Source of the DNA: DASVHS01 sp038244815
Lineage (GTDB): Bacteria; Acidobacteriota; Thermoanaerobaculia; Gp7-AA8
Length of the DNA stretch: 64,000 nucleotides
Assembly: GCA_038244815.1 (NCBI GenBank)
Contig: JBBRTB010000007.1
Coordinates: 105,965 to 169,964, forward strand
Reading direction: 5' to 3'
Shown here: piece by piece, positions 1 through 9,464 of the stretch
Numbering within the stretch: position 1 is the stretch's first letter
How the letters are laid out: each line of letters starts with the position of its first letter
Translations under genes and position numbers: made by a program
Notes under the pieces: generated by a model
The model's input: only the letters and a program-made list of their open reading frames with translations
What the model was told of the DNA's origin: nothing
Database searches by the model: none

Positions 1-63
1 CAGCAGATCGAGCTGACGATGCACGAGTGGGAGCTCGAATTCGGCGATTCGTTCGGATTCTGA
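1..63 (+). CDS. C-terminal end of an unidentified protein (partial)
   Basis: The window opens inside a reading frame that ends at the TGA at 61-63. Its last 20 residues are acidic and aromatic and finish in GDSFGF. Only the tail is present, so no family can be assigned. It lies 31 bp upstream of the DUF302 gene on the same strand and could share a transcript with it. Confidence 0.45.
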   Translation, partial: QQIELTMHEWELEFGDSFGF

Positions 64-94
64 AGAGATCGCATCGAGCGCTTTTGGAGGCACC

Positions 95-490
95 ATGAAG
101 ACGGACTATGGCATTCGCCGCAAACTCTCCATCCCCTTCGATGAGGCAGTCGAGCGTACGAAAGCAGTGCTGCAGGAGCAGGGCTTCGGCGTGCTGTCGG
201 AGATCGACATCAGGGAGAAGCTCAGGGAAAAGCTGGCCGTCGACTTCAGACGCTACCTGATCCTGGGCGCCTGCAACCCGCCGCTCGCCTACAAGGCCTT
301 GCAGGCCGAGCCCGAGATCGGGCTGCTCCTGCCTTGCAACGTGATCGTCTACGAGATCGACGAGCAGTCGTCGATGGTTTCGGCGATCGATCCGCAATCG
401 ATGATCGATATCGTGGGCGACAACCGCGCGGTCGAGGAGGTGGCGCGCGACGCACGCACCAGGCTCGGGAACGCGATCGCCAACCTGTAG
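95..490 (+). CDS. DUF302 family protein
   Basis: A 131-residue cytoplasmic protein with the DUF302 pattern: an N-terminal segment (FDEAVERTKAVLQEQGFGVLSEIDI), then a central 'ILGACNPPLAYKAL' stretch and a 'GLLLPCNVIVYE' strand. The family is small, often found near redox and sulfur genes, and has no firmly established reaction. The ATG at 95 follows a good GGAGG ribosome site. There is no signal peptide, unlike the second DUF302 protein at 54348. The length is normal, and the domain call is more certain than any function. Confidence 0.8.
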   Translation: MKTDYGIRRKLSIPFDEAVERTKAVLQEQGFGVLSEIDIREKLREKLAVDFRRYLILGACNPPLAYKALQAEPEIGLLLPCNVIVYEIDEQSSMVSAIDPQSMIDIVGDNRAVEEVARDARTRLGNAIANL

Positions 491-510
491 CCGGTGCGGG
501 GAACGCGGTC

Positions 511-1407
511 TCACTCCACGATCTCGGTCGACTTGCTCCACTCCACGAACGACCCGTCGTACAGCGACGCGTCGTAGCCGAGGTACTTCAGGACGAAGTA
601 GGTGACGCTGGCCTGCATGCCGGTGCGGCAGTAGACGACGTTCCGTGTCTGGCTCGTCACGCCGGCACGTTCGTAGAGGTCGCGCAGCTCGTCGGGCGGA
701 CGGAACACCGGCGTGACAGTGGTCGTGAGATTGGCGGACCACGGAACGTTGATCGCTCCGGGAATGTGACCGGGCCGCCGTACGTCCGCTCCGGCCTCCT
801 GGCCCGAATACTGTGCCGGTGAACGGGCGTCGAGCAATACGAGCCAGGGAACGACCACCTCACGCAGGCGGACGGCGTCGCGAACGGCCGGAAAGCGCGT
901 GAGCGCCTGATCGTGAATGGAAGCCAGGAACTGGGCCGGGCTGCCGGCGCCGCCCGGCTCGGTCGACAGCGCGCGCCCCTCGGCGATCCACTTCGCGATG
1001 CCCCCGTCGAGAATCGACGTTCTGTCGCCGCTGCCGAGGTAGTCGAGCGTGAACCAGGCCCGGGCGGCCAGGATCGGATCGCGACTATAGATAATGATAC
1101 GTCCGCGCCGGCCGGCGCCGGCGTTCGTGAATGCAGAGGCCGCCTGTTCGACGGTTGGCAGCTCGTTGGGCGTCTCATCGAGCTGTCTTACCAGCGAGGA
1201 TGTCTCGACGAGGCCCGCGCCAGGGATGTGTCCCTGGTCATAGGTGGCTCGATCGCCGACCTCGATCACTCTCACGGAGCGCTGATGCGTCTCCAGCCAA
1301 TCGGTCGAGACGATCATCGTGTCGCAGACCGCCTGGGCCATGGCCGGTATGGCCATGGCCATCGACACGATCATCAACATCAACACCGTTGTCCGGTTTG
1401 CGTGCAT
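511..1407 (-). CDS. Secreted tandem-domain rhodanese (thiosulfate/3-mercaptopyruvate sulfurtransferase family)
   Basis: A 298-residue protein with an N-terminal signal peptide (hydrophobic, ending near AMAQA) and two rhodanese domains. The N-terminal domain (about 30-150) has the structural motifs 'IPGAG' and 'ILDGGIAKW' but no catalytic cysteine. The C-terminal domain (about 165-295) has the active loop YCRTGMQ followed by 'YLGYDASLYDGSFVEW'. Such enzymes transfer sulfane sulfur from thiosulfate or mercaptopyruvate to a thiol acceptor, here probably in the periplasm. The start is supported by a GGAGGTGTCTC-ATG ribosome site. It is one of four rhodanese-type proteins in the window. Confidence 0.88.
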   Translation of the reverse strand: MHANRTTVLMLMIVSMAMAIPAMAQAVCDTMIVSTDWLETHQRSVRVIEVGDRATYDQGHIPGAGLVETSSLVRQLDETPNELPTVEQAASAFTNAGAGRRGRIIIYSRDPILAARAWFTLDYLGSGDRTSILDGGIAKWIAEGRALSTEPGGAGSPAQFLASIHDQALTRFPAVRDAVRLREVVVPWLVLLDARSPAQYSGQEAGADVRRPGHIPGAINVPWSANLTTTVTPVFRPPDELRDLYERAGVTSQTRNVVYCRTGMQASVTYFVLKYLGYDASLYDGSFVEWSKSTEIVE

Positions 1408-1534
1408 GAGACACCTCCACCCCGATCGTCACTGTGCATTGATCGCGTGGCGGTGACCGCCAGCAGGAGCGGGTGTGACGGTGGAACCAGATCACGGAGA
1501 AACATTCGGGCGCCACCAACCGTCGAATCCACGC

Positions 1535-2242
1535 ATGCCCGCTTCCGCCGTGCGTTTCGCCGTCACCTCCATCGCGCTCCTCCTTCTCGTTTCGCCCCTC
1601 TGCGCTCAGTCGGGAAGGGAGGGCCGAGGCCGGTCGGGTCCGGGCACCGGAAACCCGGACGAACATCTCGTGCCGTGGAAGTTCCTGCCGAGGAACGGGG
1701 GGCTGATCAAGGCGCCGCTCGTCCTCTACTGGCTTCCGGCGTCGGAGGCGGAGATGAAGCGCTCTCCGCTGTTGACGTCGCGTGATCTGGTCGACGCGGG
1801 CGGACGCTGCGTCGGCCTGGAGATCGTCATGCCGGACGATGTCGCCACGATCGATCAGCTCGGTGCCACGGGGAAATTGCCGATGGCGGTTCTCGTCGAC
1901 GATCAGGGCGCGATCCTTCATTCTGCCGGCAGTTCGCTTTCCGCGGTCGAGCAGATGCTGTCCGGCGAGCTCAGCAGCCGCGATCATGCGGTTTTTCTGG
2001 CGCTGACCGACGCGAAGACGGCAGCGCGGGGAGGCGAGAAGGAGAAGGCCGTCGCGCTCTACACGAAGATCTGGAACGATCGCTGCCTCTATCCGCTCCT
2101 CGGCAGCGAGGCGCAGCGCGGGTTGAAAGAGCTTGGCGTGATCGTGCGTGAGACGCCGGCCCCGCCGCCAGCCGATCCGAATCTGAAAGTGACGGCGCCT
2201 TCGACCAAGAAGCACCGTCCCGCCGCGTCGCAGCCGGATTGA
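1535..2242 (+). CDS. Secreted protein of unknown function
   Basis: The ATG at 1535 is chosen because it starts a clear signal peptide (hydrophobic core about residues 8-22, cleavage near LCAQS). An in-frame start 20 codons upstream would bury it. The mature part, about 210 residues, contains a possible thioredoxin-like segment (APLVLYWLPASEAEMK, then 'LVDDQGAILHSAG') but lacks a CxxC pair. The tail is proline- and lysine-rich. I do not recognise a family. Its stop lies just upstream of the next secreted gene, so the two may be co-transcribed. Confidence 0.65.
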   Translation: MPASAVRFAVTSIALLLLVSPLCAQSGREGRGRSGPGTGNPDEHLVPWKFLPRNGGLIKAPLVLYWLPASEAEMKRSPLLTSRDLVDAGGRCVGLEIVMPDDVATIDQLGATGKLPMAVLVDDQGAILHSAGSSLSAVEQMLSGELSSRDHAVFLALTDAKTAARGGEKEKAVALYTKIWNDRCLYPLLGSEAQRGLKELGVIVRETPAPPPADPNLKVTAPSTKKHRPAASQPD

Positions 2243-2253
2243 AGGAGATCATG

Positions 2254-3738
2254 ATGCGCAGGGACGTTTCGGGACTCTTCATCGCCGCGCTTCTGATCGG
2301 TTCGGCCGCGTTTGCGCAGGGCGGCGCCACCGGAAACTGGAGCGGCATGTACACCTTCAGCGTGCAGGTGAGCGGCTGCCAGAACAAGACCTACACATCG
2401 AGCGGGAACATCTCTCTCACACTTCTCCAGACCGGGACTTCTCTGTCGGGAAGGGTCGACCTCACGAATTTCCTGCTCTTCAGCAGCAACTGCAATCCGC
2501 CGTCGGTCGAGTTGACGCGCGCGATCATCGGCACGATCAGCGGGTCGACCATCGCCTGGGCGGTCCCGAACGACTCGGACGTCACCCAGTTCAGCGGTTC
2601 GATGACCGGCAACAGCATCACGGTGCAAATCACCGACGCTGGTGGTGGCGTGGGGTCGGTCACGCTGACCCGGACAGCGGCGGATCCGCTGGCGCTCGAT
2701 CTCACCGGGCCGTGGTCGGGAACGTACAGTTTCACTGACCGCTGCTCGAACGGCGCCACGCAGAGTTACAGCGGGCCGTTCACGCTCGGCCTGAGCCAGT
2801 CCGGCGCGAAGGCCGGCGGCGTCGTGACGATGCAGAACGTGCCGCTCTACGATCAGAACTGCAGGAAGATCACTTCGCTCAACATGGCCATGGCCGCGGC
2901 GGGAACCGTGTCCGGATCGACGTTCGTTGGCGGCGTGTTCGATCCGTCCGGGTCGTTCGAGTTTCCCATCAGCGCCGCGATCGGCAATGACTCGATGAAC
3001 GGAACGGTGTCCGGGGCCAGTGAGACGGCCACGACCGGCACGTTCTCATTGACGCGCGCAGGCACCAATCCGCCGGCCACCGATTTCTCCGGCAGCTACG
3101 ACGGTTCGTATCTCGAGGTCGATAACCTGTCGTCCATCTGCTTCAACATCGGCAGCTTGCCGTTCGACGGATCAGCGTCGGTGACGATCGTGCAGGCCGG
3201 GAGCGCCATATCTTGATGGATCATCTTCCATGGAGCCCTGAATGTGCTCTCCGACGGTTTCGGCGGCTGCTACGTCGTCGACAGCGGCGACGAGGTTCTT
3301 CCTTTATATGGCACTCTCTCCGGAAACAGCGTCACCCTCGACCTGCCGCTCGGTGGCGGAGCCATCATCGAATTCGTGGTCACGTTCAGTGGGGATGCGG
3401 TCGACGGAACGGTCAACGACTCGTACGGCGATACGGCGAGCTTCACGGCCACCAGAACTTCGAGTGCCGCAGCGCCGGTCATCGACGCGTTCGCGTCGTC
3501 GCCATCGGCCATTGTGAACGGCGCCGCGGCCATGTTGTCGTGGTCGTCGTCCGACGCCGCCTCCGTGTCGATCGATCAGGGGATCGGATCGCAGCCGCTG
3601 TCGGGATCGCTGACGGTCACGCCGGCGGAGACCACGACCTATACGTTGACGGCGACCTCACCCGGTGGCTCTGTGATCGCGCAGACGACGGTGACTGTTT
3701 CTCGGCAGGGTCCGCGGCGAAGAGCAGTGCGACCGTAA
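2254..3738 (+). pseudogene. Secreted multi-repeat protein split by an in-frame TGA
   Basis: The ATG at 2254 follows AAGGAG at 2242-2247 and opens a signal peptide. Three related beta-rich repeats follow (beginning 'GNWSGMYTF', 'GPWSGTYSF' and 'GSYDGSYLE'), then a C-terminal Ig-like segment ending 'TYTLTATSPGGS'. The third repeat is cut by a TGA at 3214-3216. The same frame resumes at once and completes the repeat (GALNVLSDGFGGCYVV). Aligned with repeats 1 and 2, the stop sits on a glycine column, so a GGA-to-TGA change is the simplest explanation. Without readthrough only about 321 residues would be made. Function is unknown; a surface or extracellular role is inferred. Confidence 0.7.
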
Positions 3739-3772
3739 GCGGAGAGTGAGCCTGTGGCACTATGCGCGAGCC

Positions 3773-5434
3773 ATGGAGCTGATTTCACCTTACGGCGGTC
3801 CACTGGTCGACCTCTTCCATTCTGCTGAAGATACGGCCACTCTCCCTTCGATCCGGCTGACCGAGCGTTCCCGTTGCGATCTCGAGCTGCTCGCCACCGG
3901 CGGTTTCTCGCCGCTCGATCGCTTCCTGTCCCGCCAGGACTATGACCGCGTGCTCGACGAGATGCGGCTGGCCGATGGGACACTCTTCCCGATTCCCGTC
4001 ACGCTCCCCCTCGATGACGATGTCGCCATCGCGGCCGGCGACGAGGTGGCGCTGCGAGGCGCGCACAACGAGATCCTCGCGGTGATGACGGTCGAAGAGG
4101 TCTTCGACCGCCGTGCCGACGAAGCGGAGCGCGTGGCCGGAACGAATGACACCCGTCACCCGCTCGTCGCGGAGATGGCGGGGTGGGGCCGCCGCGCTGT
4201 GAGCGGGCCATTGCGCGTCATCGACGTCGGAGGTCCGCGCGATTTTCGCGAACTGCGCCGCACACCGCGCCAGGTGCGCGCGCTGCTGGCGTCGCTCGGC
4301 CACGAGAACGTCGTGGCTTTCCAGACGCGCAATCCCATGCATCGCGCCCATGAAGAGCTGACCCGCCGTGCCATCGAGAGCGTCGACGGCGTCCTTCTGC
4401 TGCATCCATCCGTCGGCATGACCAAGCCCGGCGACGTCGATCACATGACGCGCGTGCGCACGTACAAGGCCATCGAGAAACATTACCCGCCCGGGCGGGT
4501 GCTGCTGTCGCTCCTGCCGCTGGCCATGCGCATGGCCGGACCGCGCGAAGCGCTGTGGCACGCCATCATCCGCCGCAACTTCGGCGCGAACCATTTCATC
4601 GTGGGCCGCGATCACGCCAGTCCCGGCGCCGGTTTCTACGGGCCATACGACGCGCAGGAGCTCGTGACGAAGCACGAAAAAGAGATCGGCGTGAAGATGG
4701 TCCCGTTCCGCGAGCTCGTCTACGTGCCGTCCGAGGATCGATATGAGGAGGCGTCGAGCGTGACGCCCGGTGTCGAGACACGCTCGCTCTCGGGCACGCA
4801 GGTCCGCGACGAATACCTCGGCGCGGGACGACCGCTGCCGCAGTGGTTCACGCGCCGCGAGGTGGCCGAAGTGCTCGCCCAGAGCTACCCGCCGCGGCAT
4901 CAACAGGGATTGTGCGTCTGGTTCACCGGCCTGAGCGGCGCGGGGAAATCGACGACCGCCGAGATCGTCGTCGATCGTCTGCTGGAGCATGGACGCCAGG
5001 TCACCAGCCTCGACGGCGATGTCGTCCGCACGCATCTGTCGAAGGGCCTCGGCTTTTCGAAGGAGGATCGCGACACGAACATCCTGCGCATCGGCTTCGT
5101 GGCCTCCGAGATCGTGCGCCACGGCGGGGCCGTGGTCTGCGCGGCCGTCAGTCCGTATCGGTCGACGCGCGACCGCGTGCGCGACCTCATCGGCGCGGAA
5201 CACTTCGTCGAGGTGTTCGTCGACACGCCGCTCGAGGTCTGCGAGTCGCGCGATACGAAGGGCATGTACGCGCAGGCCCGCAGCGGCGCCATCCGCGGCT
5301 TCACCGGGATCGACGATCCCTACGAAGCACCGCTCAGGCCGGAGCTCGTGCTCGACACGACCCGCGCCACCGCGGAAGAAAACGCGAAGCGGATCGTGGA
5401 GTTGTTGCAGGAGCGCGGGTTCATCGGCGAGTGA
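3773..5434 (+). CDS. sat/cysC: Bifunctional sulfate adenylyltransferase / adenylylsulfate kinase
   Basis: The enzyme activates sulfate: ATP + sulfate gives APS, which is then phosphorylated to PAPS. Residues 1 to about 375 form ATP sulfurylase, with the nucleotide motif QTRNPMHRAHEEL and the GRDHASPG loop. Residues about 380-553 form APS kinase, with P-loop GLSGAGKST, 'LDGDVVR', 'LGFSKEDRDTNI' and 'GFTGIDDPYE'. The ATG at 3773 is preferred because family members begin near 'LISPYGG'; a GTG 27 bp upstream would add nine atypical residues. The two-domain order is complete and all key motifs are present. It probably feeds assimilatory sulfate reduction or sulfation; the reductase genes are not in the window. 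Confidence 0.95.
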   Translation: MELISPYGGPLVDLFHSAEDTATLPSIRLTERSRCDLELLATGGFSPLDRFLSRQDYDRVLDEMRLADGTLFPIPVTLPLDDDVAIAAGDEVALRGAHNEILAVMTVEEVFDRRADEAERVAGTNDTRHPLVAEMAGWGRRAVSGPLRVIDVGGPRDFRELRRTPRQVRALLASLGHENVVAFQTRNPMHRAHEELTRRAIESVDGVLLLHPSVGMTKPGDVDHMTRVRTYKAIEKHYPPGRVLLSLLPLAMRMAGPREALWHAIIRRNFGANHFIVGRDHASPGAGFYGPYDAQELVTKHEKEIGVKMVPFRELVYVPSEDRYEEASSVTPGVETRSLSGTQVRDEYLGAGRPLPQWFTRREVAEVLAQSYPPRHQQGLCVWFTGLSGAGKSTTAEIVVDRLLEHGRQVTSLDGDVVRTHLSKGLGFSKEDRDTNILRIGFVASEIVRHGGAVVCAAVSPYRSTRDRVRDLIGAEHFVEVFVDTPLEVCESRDTKGMYAQARSGAIRGFTGIDDPYEAPLRPELVLDTTRATAEENAKRIVELLQERGFIGE

Positions 5435-5442
5435 CGGCTGGC

Positions 5443-6192
5443 CTAGTCTTCCAGCGTGGGCATGGTCTGCAGCACGTCGCGTGCTTTGGGGCGATCGCGC
5501 ACCGGCTCGTCCTTCCGGATCTTTCCGTCGCGAAACACGATGATGCGTTTTCCGAACTGGGCAATGTCCGGCTCGTGCGTGACCAGGATGATCGTGAGGC
5601 CCTCCTCGTTGAGGTGCTGGAAGACTTCCATGATCTCCACCGACGTCCGGCTGTCGAGGTTTCCGGTCGGCTCGTCCGCGAGCAGGATCGACGGCTGGTT
5701 CACCAGGGCGCGGGCGATGGCCACGCGTTGCTGCTGTCCGCCGGAGAGCTGCGACGGGAAATGACGCGACCGATCCCCGAGTCCGACCAGAGCCAGCGCA
5801 TCGATGGCCCGCCGGTCGCGTTCCGCCTTGTCGATCCGTGTGTAGAGCGTCGGCAGTTGGACGTTCTCGAGTGCCGTGGTCCGCGGCAGGAGATTGAAGC
5901 CCTGGAAGACGAATCCGATGCTGCCGTTCCGGATCGCGGCGAGTTGTCGCTTGTCCAGACCCGAGACGTCCATGCCCTCGAGCAGGTAGCGGCCGGAGCT
6001 CGGGCGGTCCAGACATCCCAGGATGTTCATGAACGTGGATTTGCCGCTGCCGCTCGCGCCCATGATGGCCATGAATGCGCCGCGCTCGACCGCCAGGTCG
6101 ACGCCGCGGAGCGCGTGGAGGCGGGTCTCTCCGAGCTGGTAGTACTTGTGAAGATTCTCGACGCGGAGGATGGCCTCGCTGTTCGCGGCCAT
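5443..6192 (-). CDS. ABC transporter ATP-binding protein, MacB/LolD type
   Basis: A 249-residue ATPase with Walker A GASGSGKST, Q-loop, signature LSGGQQQRVAIARAL and Walker B ILLADEPTGNLDS followed by the switch histidine in 'ILVTHEPDIA'. The 'HALRGVDLAVERGAFMAIMGASGSGKST' style is typical of MacB/LolD ATPases that drive FtsX-like permeases. Its start overlaps the stop of the adaptor gene by one base, and the permease lies upstream, forming a three-gene minus-strand operon (permease, adaptor, ATPase). The likely job is export of a drug, peptide or lipid-like substrate across the envelope; the substrate is unknown. Confidence 0.92.
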   Translation of the reverse strand: MAANSEAILRVENLHKYYQLGETRLHALRGVDLAVERGAFMAIMGASGSGKSTFMNILGCLDRPSSGRYLLEGMDVSGLDKRQLAAIRNGSIGFVFQGFNLLPRTTALENVQLPTLYTRIDKAERDRRAIDALALVGLGDRSRHFPSQLSGGQQQRVAIARALVNQPSILLADEPTGNLDSRTSVEIMEVFQHLNEEGLTIILVTHEPDIAQFGKRIIVFRDGKIRKDEPVRDRPKARDVLQTMPTLED

Positions 6193-7499
6193 CAGCGCCG
6201 GCTTCCTTGAGCGCCCGGTGGAAGCGGCTTCGCGGTCACCGCCGTCGTCACCACGTCGTCGCCCGGTTTCATCTCGCCGTGAAGGACTCGCCTGACCTCC
6301 GTGAAGGCGTGATCGGTGATTCCGAGCGTGATCTCGACCGGCACGACGTTGCCGTCCGCGATCAGTTTCCAGACCATCGCGGTCTCCGCGTGCGTCTGAT
6401 GGCGTCCACCCGTTTCTTCGGCGGGCTGATCGTGCGGGCGCGCATCTGGATCGATTCCGCTTTTCACGTACAGAGCGCGGATGCGCTCCGGGGGGAGGGG
6501 AGGCTTGAAGCGCAGCGAGGCATTCGGCAGTTTCAGGACATTCTCGACGGTGGCCACGGGAATGGTCACGTACGCGGTCATGCCCGGAAAGAGCTTCAGC
6601 TCCGGATTGTCGAAGTCGATGATGGCGTCATACGTCACGACGTTCTGCACGATCGTCGGGTTCATGCGGAGTTGGCTGACCATCCCTTTGAACACCTGCT
6701 TCGGAAACGCATCGACCTTGAAGGTCACTTCCTGTCCGGTGCGGATGCGCCCGACGTCGGACTCGTCGACCTTGGCGTAGACCTGCATCTTCGCCAGATC
6801 CTGCGCGATCGTGAAGATCGTGGGGGCCTGGAGGGAAGCGGCCACGGTCTGACCGACATCGACATTGCGGGCCACGACCGTTCCGTCGATCGGCGAACGG
6901 ATGATCGCGTAATTCAGATTCGTGCGGGCCACACTCACCGCCGCTTCCTTCTGGCTCACCTCTGCGTCGGCCTGAGCGACGCTGGCCGCCGCCGCGTCGA
7001 CGGCTGATTTCGCTGATTCGTAATTCGCCCTGGCCTGATCGAGCGCCTGCTGCGTGCCGATGCCCTTCTCGGTGAGCGCCACCGCGCGGGCGTAGTCCGC
7101 CTTCGTCTGGACGAGTGCGGTCCGGGCTTTGGCGAGATTTGCTTTCGCCGCCACCACGTTCGACTGGGCGTTCTTGACGTCCGCGGTCGCCTGCAGCAGC
7201 GCGCCTTCGAGGAGGCGCGGGTCGATCTCGGCGATGATCTGGCCCTTGTGTACGCGCGAGTTGAAGTCGGCGTTCAGTCTGGCGATCGTGCCCGACACCT
7301 GTGAGCCCACCTGAACGTTGATTACGGCGTTCACCGTGCCGCTGGCATCCACGACGTCGCGGATCTCGCCCTGCTGGACTCTCGCGGTCAGGTATTCGAT
7401 GGTCTCGCCGCGACGAAAGTGCGGTGCAGCGATGAGCAGCCCGAGCACGATCGCTCCGATGAGAAACAACCACGACCGCCGCCGCCACCTTTCACTCAT
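6192..7499 (-). CDS. Periplasmic adaptor (HlyD/MacA family)
   Basis: A 435-residue membrane fusion protein. One N-terminal transmembrane helix (about 9-26) is followed by a biotinyl-lipoyl half (VNVQVGSQVSGTIARL), a long alpha-helical hairpin (about 105-205, heptad-rich Ala/Gln/Lys) and the second half 'RSPIDGTVVARNVDVGQTV'. A beta-barrel region follows. It bridges the inner-membrane permease to an outer-membrane channel. The segment around 345-375 (rich in Pro, His and Gln) is an unusual, probably disordered insertion. It overlaps the permease gene by 8 bp and the ATPase gene by 1 bp, so translation is probably coupled. Confidence 0.9.
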   Translation of the reverse strand: MSERWRRRSWLFLIGAIVLGLLIAAPHFRRGETIEYLTARVQQGEIRDVVDASGTVNAVINVQVGSQVSGTIARLNADFNSRVHKGQIIAEIDPRLLEGALLQATADVKNAQSNVVAAKANLAKARTALVQTKADYARAVALTEKGIGTQQALDQARANYESAKSAVDAAAASVAQADAEVSQKEAAVSVARTNLNYAIIRSPIDGTVVARNVDVGQTVAASLQAPTIFTIAQDLAKMQVYAKVDESDVGRIRTGQEVTFKVDAFPKQVFKGMVSQLRMNPTIVQNVVTYDAIIDFDNPELKLFPGMTAYVTIPVATVENVLKLPNASLRFKPPLPPERIRALYVKSGIDPDARPHDQPAEETGGRHQTHAETAMVWKLIADGNVVPVEITLGITDHAFTEVRRVLHGEMKPGDDVVTTAVTAKPLPPGAQGSRR

Positions 7500-8709
7500 A
7501 CCGCAGTGCCTCGATCGGATCCATGAGTGAGGCCTTCCGCGCCGGGTAGTATCCGAAGAAGACTCCCACGGCCACGGAAAAGAGCGCCGCCAGCAGTACC
7601 GCTTTCGCGGAGATCTCCATCGGCCAGCCCAGCGTCCGGCCGACGAAGAACGAGCCGATCACTCCGACGAGCATGCCGGCAAAGCCACCGATCAGACTGA
7701 GAATCACCGACTCGGCGAGGAATTGAATTTGAATGGCCTCTTCGGTGGCTCCGACGGAGACCCGCACTCCGATCTCGCGCGTCCGCTCCGTCACGGAGAC
7801 GAGCATCACGTTCATGATTCCGATGCCGCCGACGATCAGCGAGATGGAAGCGATGGCCACGAGCAGGAGCGTGAGCGTCCTGCTCGCTTCGAGTTGTGCC
7901 TGAATCACGTCCTCCGGGTTCCGGATGTTGAAGTCGTCCGCCTCCTCGGCTCGCAGATGATGGCGGTCGCGCAGCATCGCCCCGGCCTGACGTCCGGCCA
8001 GTTTCACGACGTCCTGGGAAACCGCCGAACAGAGAATGTCATCGAGCCAGGTGACGCCTTTGACCTTCTTCTGGACCGTCGTGTAGGGAAGGAGGATCGT
8101 GTCGTCCTGATCCTGACCCGAAATCGAGAGTCCTTTCGGCTTGAGCGTGGCCACGACTTTGACCGGAATGGCGTGCAGACGGATCACCTTGCCGATCGGG
8201 TCTCCTGTGCCGAAGAGCTGGTCGCGGACCGTGCGGCCGATCGCGCAGACGTTCGCGGAGCGCTCCACGTCGTCCTGCGTGAACGCCGCGCCCTGATCGA
8301 TGCCCCAGCGCTTGATGTCGAAGTATTCCGGCGAGACGCCGCGATAACCGGTGAACCAGTTCTGATTTCCGTAGATGACCTGGGTCGATCCGTCGACGTT
8401 CGGAGAGACGCTTTTGATCAGTGGGATCTGGTTCCGGATCGCCAGCGCGTCACCGAGTGTGAGCGTCTTCGTGTTGTGGTTGCCGGTGCGCACGCCGTTG
8501 ACGGCACGGCCTCCCGCTTCGATCCACACGAAGCTGTCGCCGAGGTTGTTGAGCTGCTCCTCGACGCGCAACTGCCCGGCCTTGCCGATGGCCACGACGC
8601 AGATGACGGCGGCAATTCCGATCGTGATGCCGAGCACCGTCAGCACGCTGCGCATCTTGTTCCGCAACAGCGCCCGCACCGAGGATGTGAGTAAAGCCAG
8701 ATGGTTCAT
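7492..8709 (-). CDS. ABC transporter permease with MacB-type periplasmic domain (FtsX family)
   Basis: A 405-residue permease. The N-terminal helix (residues about 18-42, VLTVLGITIGIAAVICVVAIG) is followed by a MacB periplasmic core domain (about 50-270). Three C-terminal helices make the FtsX domain (about 280-405, with SLIVGGIGIMNVMLVSVTER and 'EIGVRVSVGA'). It is the first gene of the minus-strand operon with the adaptor and ATPase. The architecture matches MacB mechanotransmission exporters, except that the ATPase is a separate polypeptide here. Confidence 0.92.
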   Translation of the reverse strand: MNHLALLTSSVRALLRNKMRSVLTVLGITIGIAAVICVVAIGKAGQLRVEEQLNNLGDSFVWIEAGGRAVNGVRTGNHNTKTLTLGDALAIRNQIPLIKSVSPNVDGSTQVIYGNQNWFTGYRGVSPEYFDIKRWGIDQGAAFTQDDVERSANVCAIGRTVRDQLFGTGDPIGKVIRLHAIPVKVVATLKPKGLSISGQDQDDTILLPYTTVQKKVKGVTWLDDILCSAVSQDVVKLAGRQAGAMLRDRHHLRAEEADDFNIRNPEDVIQAQLEASRTLTLLLVAIASISLIVGGIGIMNVMLVSVTERTREIGVRVSVGATEEAIQIQFLAESVILSLIGGFAGMLVGVIGSFFVGRTLGWPMEISAKAVLLAALFSVAVGVFFGYYPARKASLMDPIEALRYE

Positions 8710-8811
8710 GGTTCTTCCGGGCGCACTTTATCGAAATTGCGCCGGGCCCGACTTGACCGCCGGGCGATCGGGCGCATAGTTTGCTGACGATTTCGCCGAA
8801 AGAAGGTCACC

Positions 8812-9333
8812 GTGGCAAAAGGATTCATCCTCGGAATCATCGTTACCCTTGTGGTCTTCGCTGGCGGCGCGTACCTCTTGGTGAGGGCCGGCGCCCTGCC
8901 TGCCGGTCAGGATTCCAAGCCCGGCAAGCTGGAGTCATGGGCGGCGAAGACGTCGCTCAAGGCCGCGATCACTAAGCAGACGAAAGGACTGACCAGTCCG
9001 ATCCAGCCGACCGAGGCCAACCTCGCCGTCGGCGCGACGTCGTACGAGACGCACTGTCAGGTCTGCCACGGCGGCGTCGATGCCGCGGCGTCCTCGATCG
9101 CCAAAGGGCTGAGCCCGGGTCCGCCTCAGTTCGCGAAGGAAGGCGTGGAAGACGATCCGGAGGCCGAGACGTACTGGAAGATCGCGCACGGCATTCGTTT
9201 CTCCGGCATGCCCGGATTCGCGGAGAGTCTGCCGCAGACCGAGATGTGGCAGGTGGCGCTGTTCCTCAAACACATGGACTCGCTGCCGGTGTCCGTGAAA
9301 TCCGCTTGGGCGGCGGCCAGCGCGGCGCACTGA
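8812..9333 (+). CDS. Membrane-anchored mono-heme cytochrome c
   Basis: A 173-residue protein starting at GTG 8812 after an AGAAGG ribosome site. An N-terminal hydrophobic helix (about 5-25) anchors it in the membrane. The heme motif CQVCH lies near residues 83-87. A distal methionine candidate is in 'RFSGMPGF', followed by the cytochrome c C-terminal helix pattern 'WQVALFLKHMDSLP'. It is an electron carrier on the periplasmic side, but its partner oxidase or reductase is not encoded nearby. It is divergent from the MacAB-like operon, with about 100 bp of shared promoter region. Confidence 0.9.
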   Translation: MAKGFILGIIVTLVVFAGGAYLLVRAGALPAGQDSKPGKLESWAAKTSLKAAITKQTKGLTSPIQPTEANLAVGATSYETHCQVCHGGVDAAASSIAKGLSPGPPQFAKEGVEDDPEAETYWKIAHGIRFSGMPGFAESLPQTEMWQVALFLKHMDSLPVSVKSAWAAASAAH

Positions 9334-9464
9334 GGGTTGGTTCTCGCAATCGCCGTCCCGGCGCTCGCGACGATGTGCTGTGTATTTCCGGCTCACCACA
9401 CTACTATGTGGGTCTTCAGCAATCGGGAACCCGATTCCCCGCAGCCTGGGTTCCAAGGACGTCA

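Noticed and set aside
3214..3216. TGA in the secreted repeat protein as a third selenocysteine
   Set aside because: The aligned residue in the sister repeats is glycine, there is no redox motif, and no hairpin lies at the right distance.
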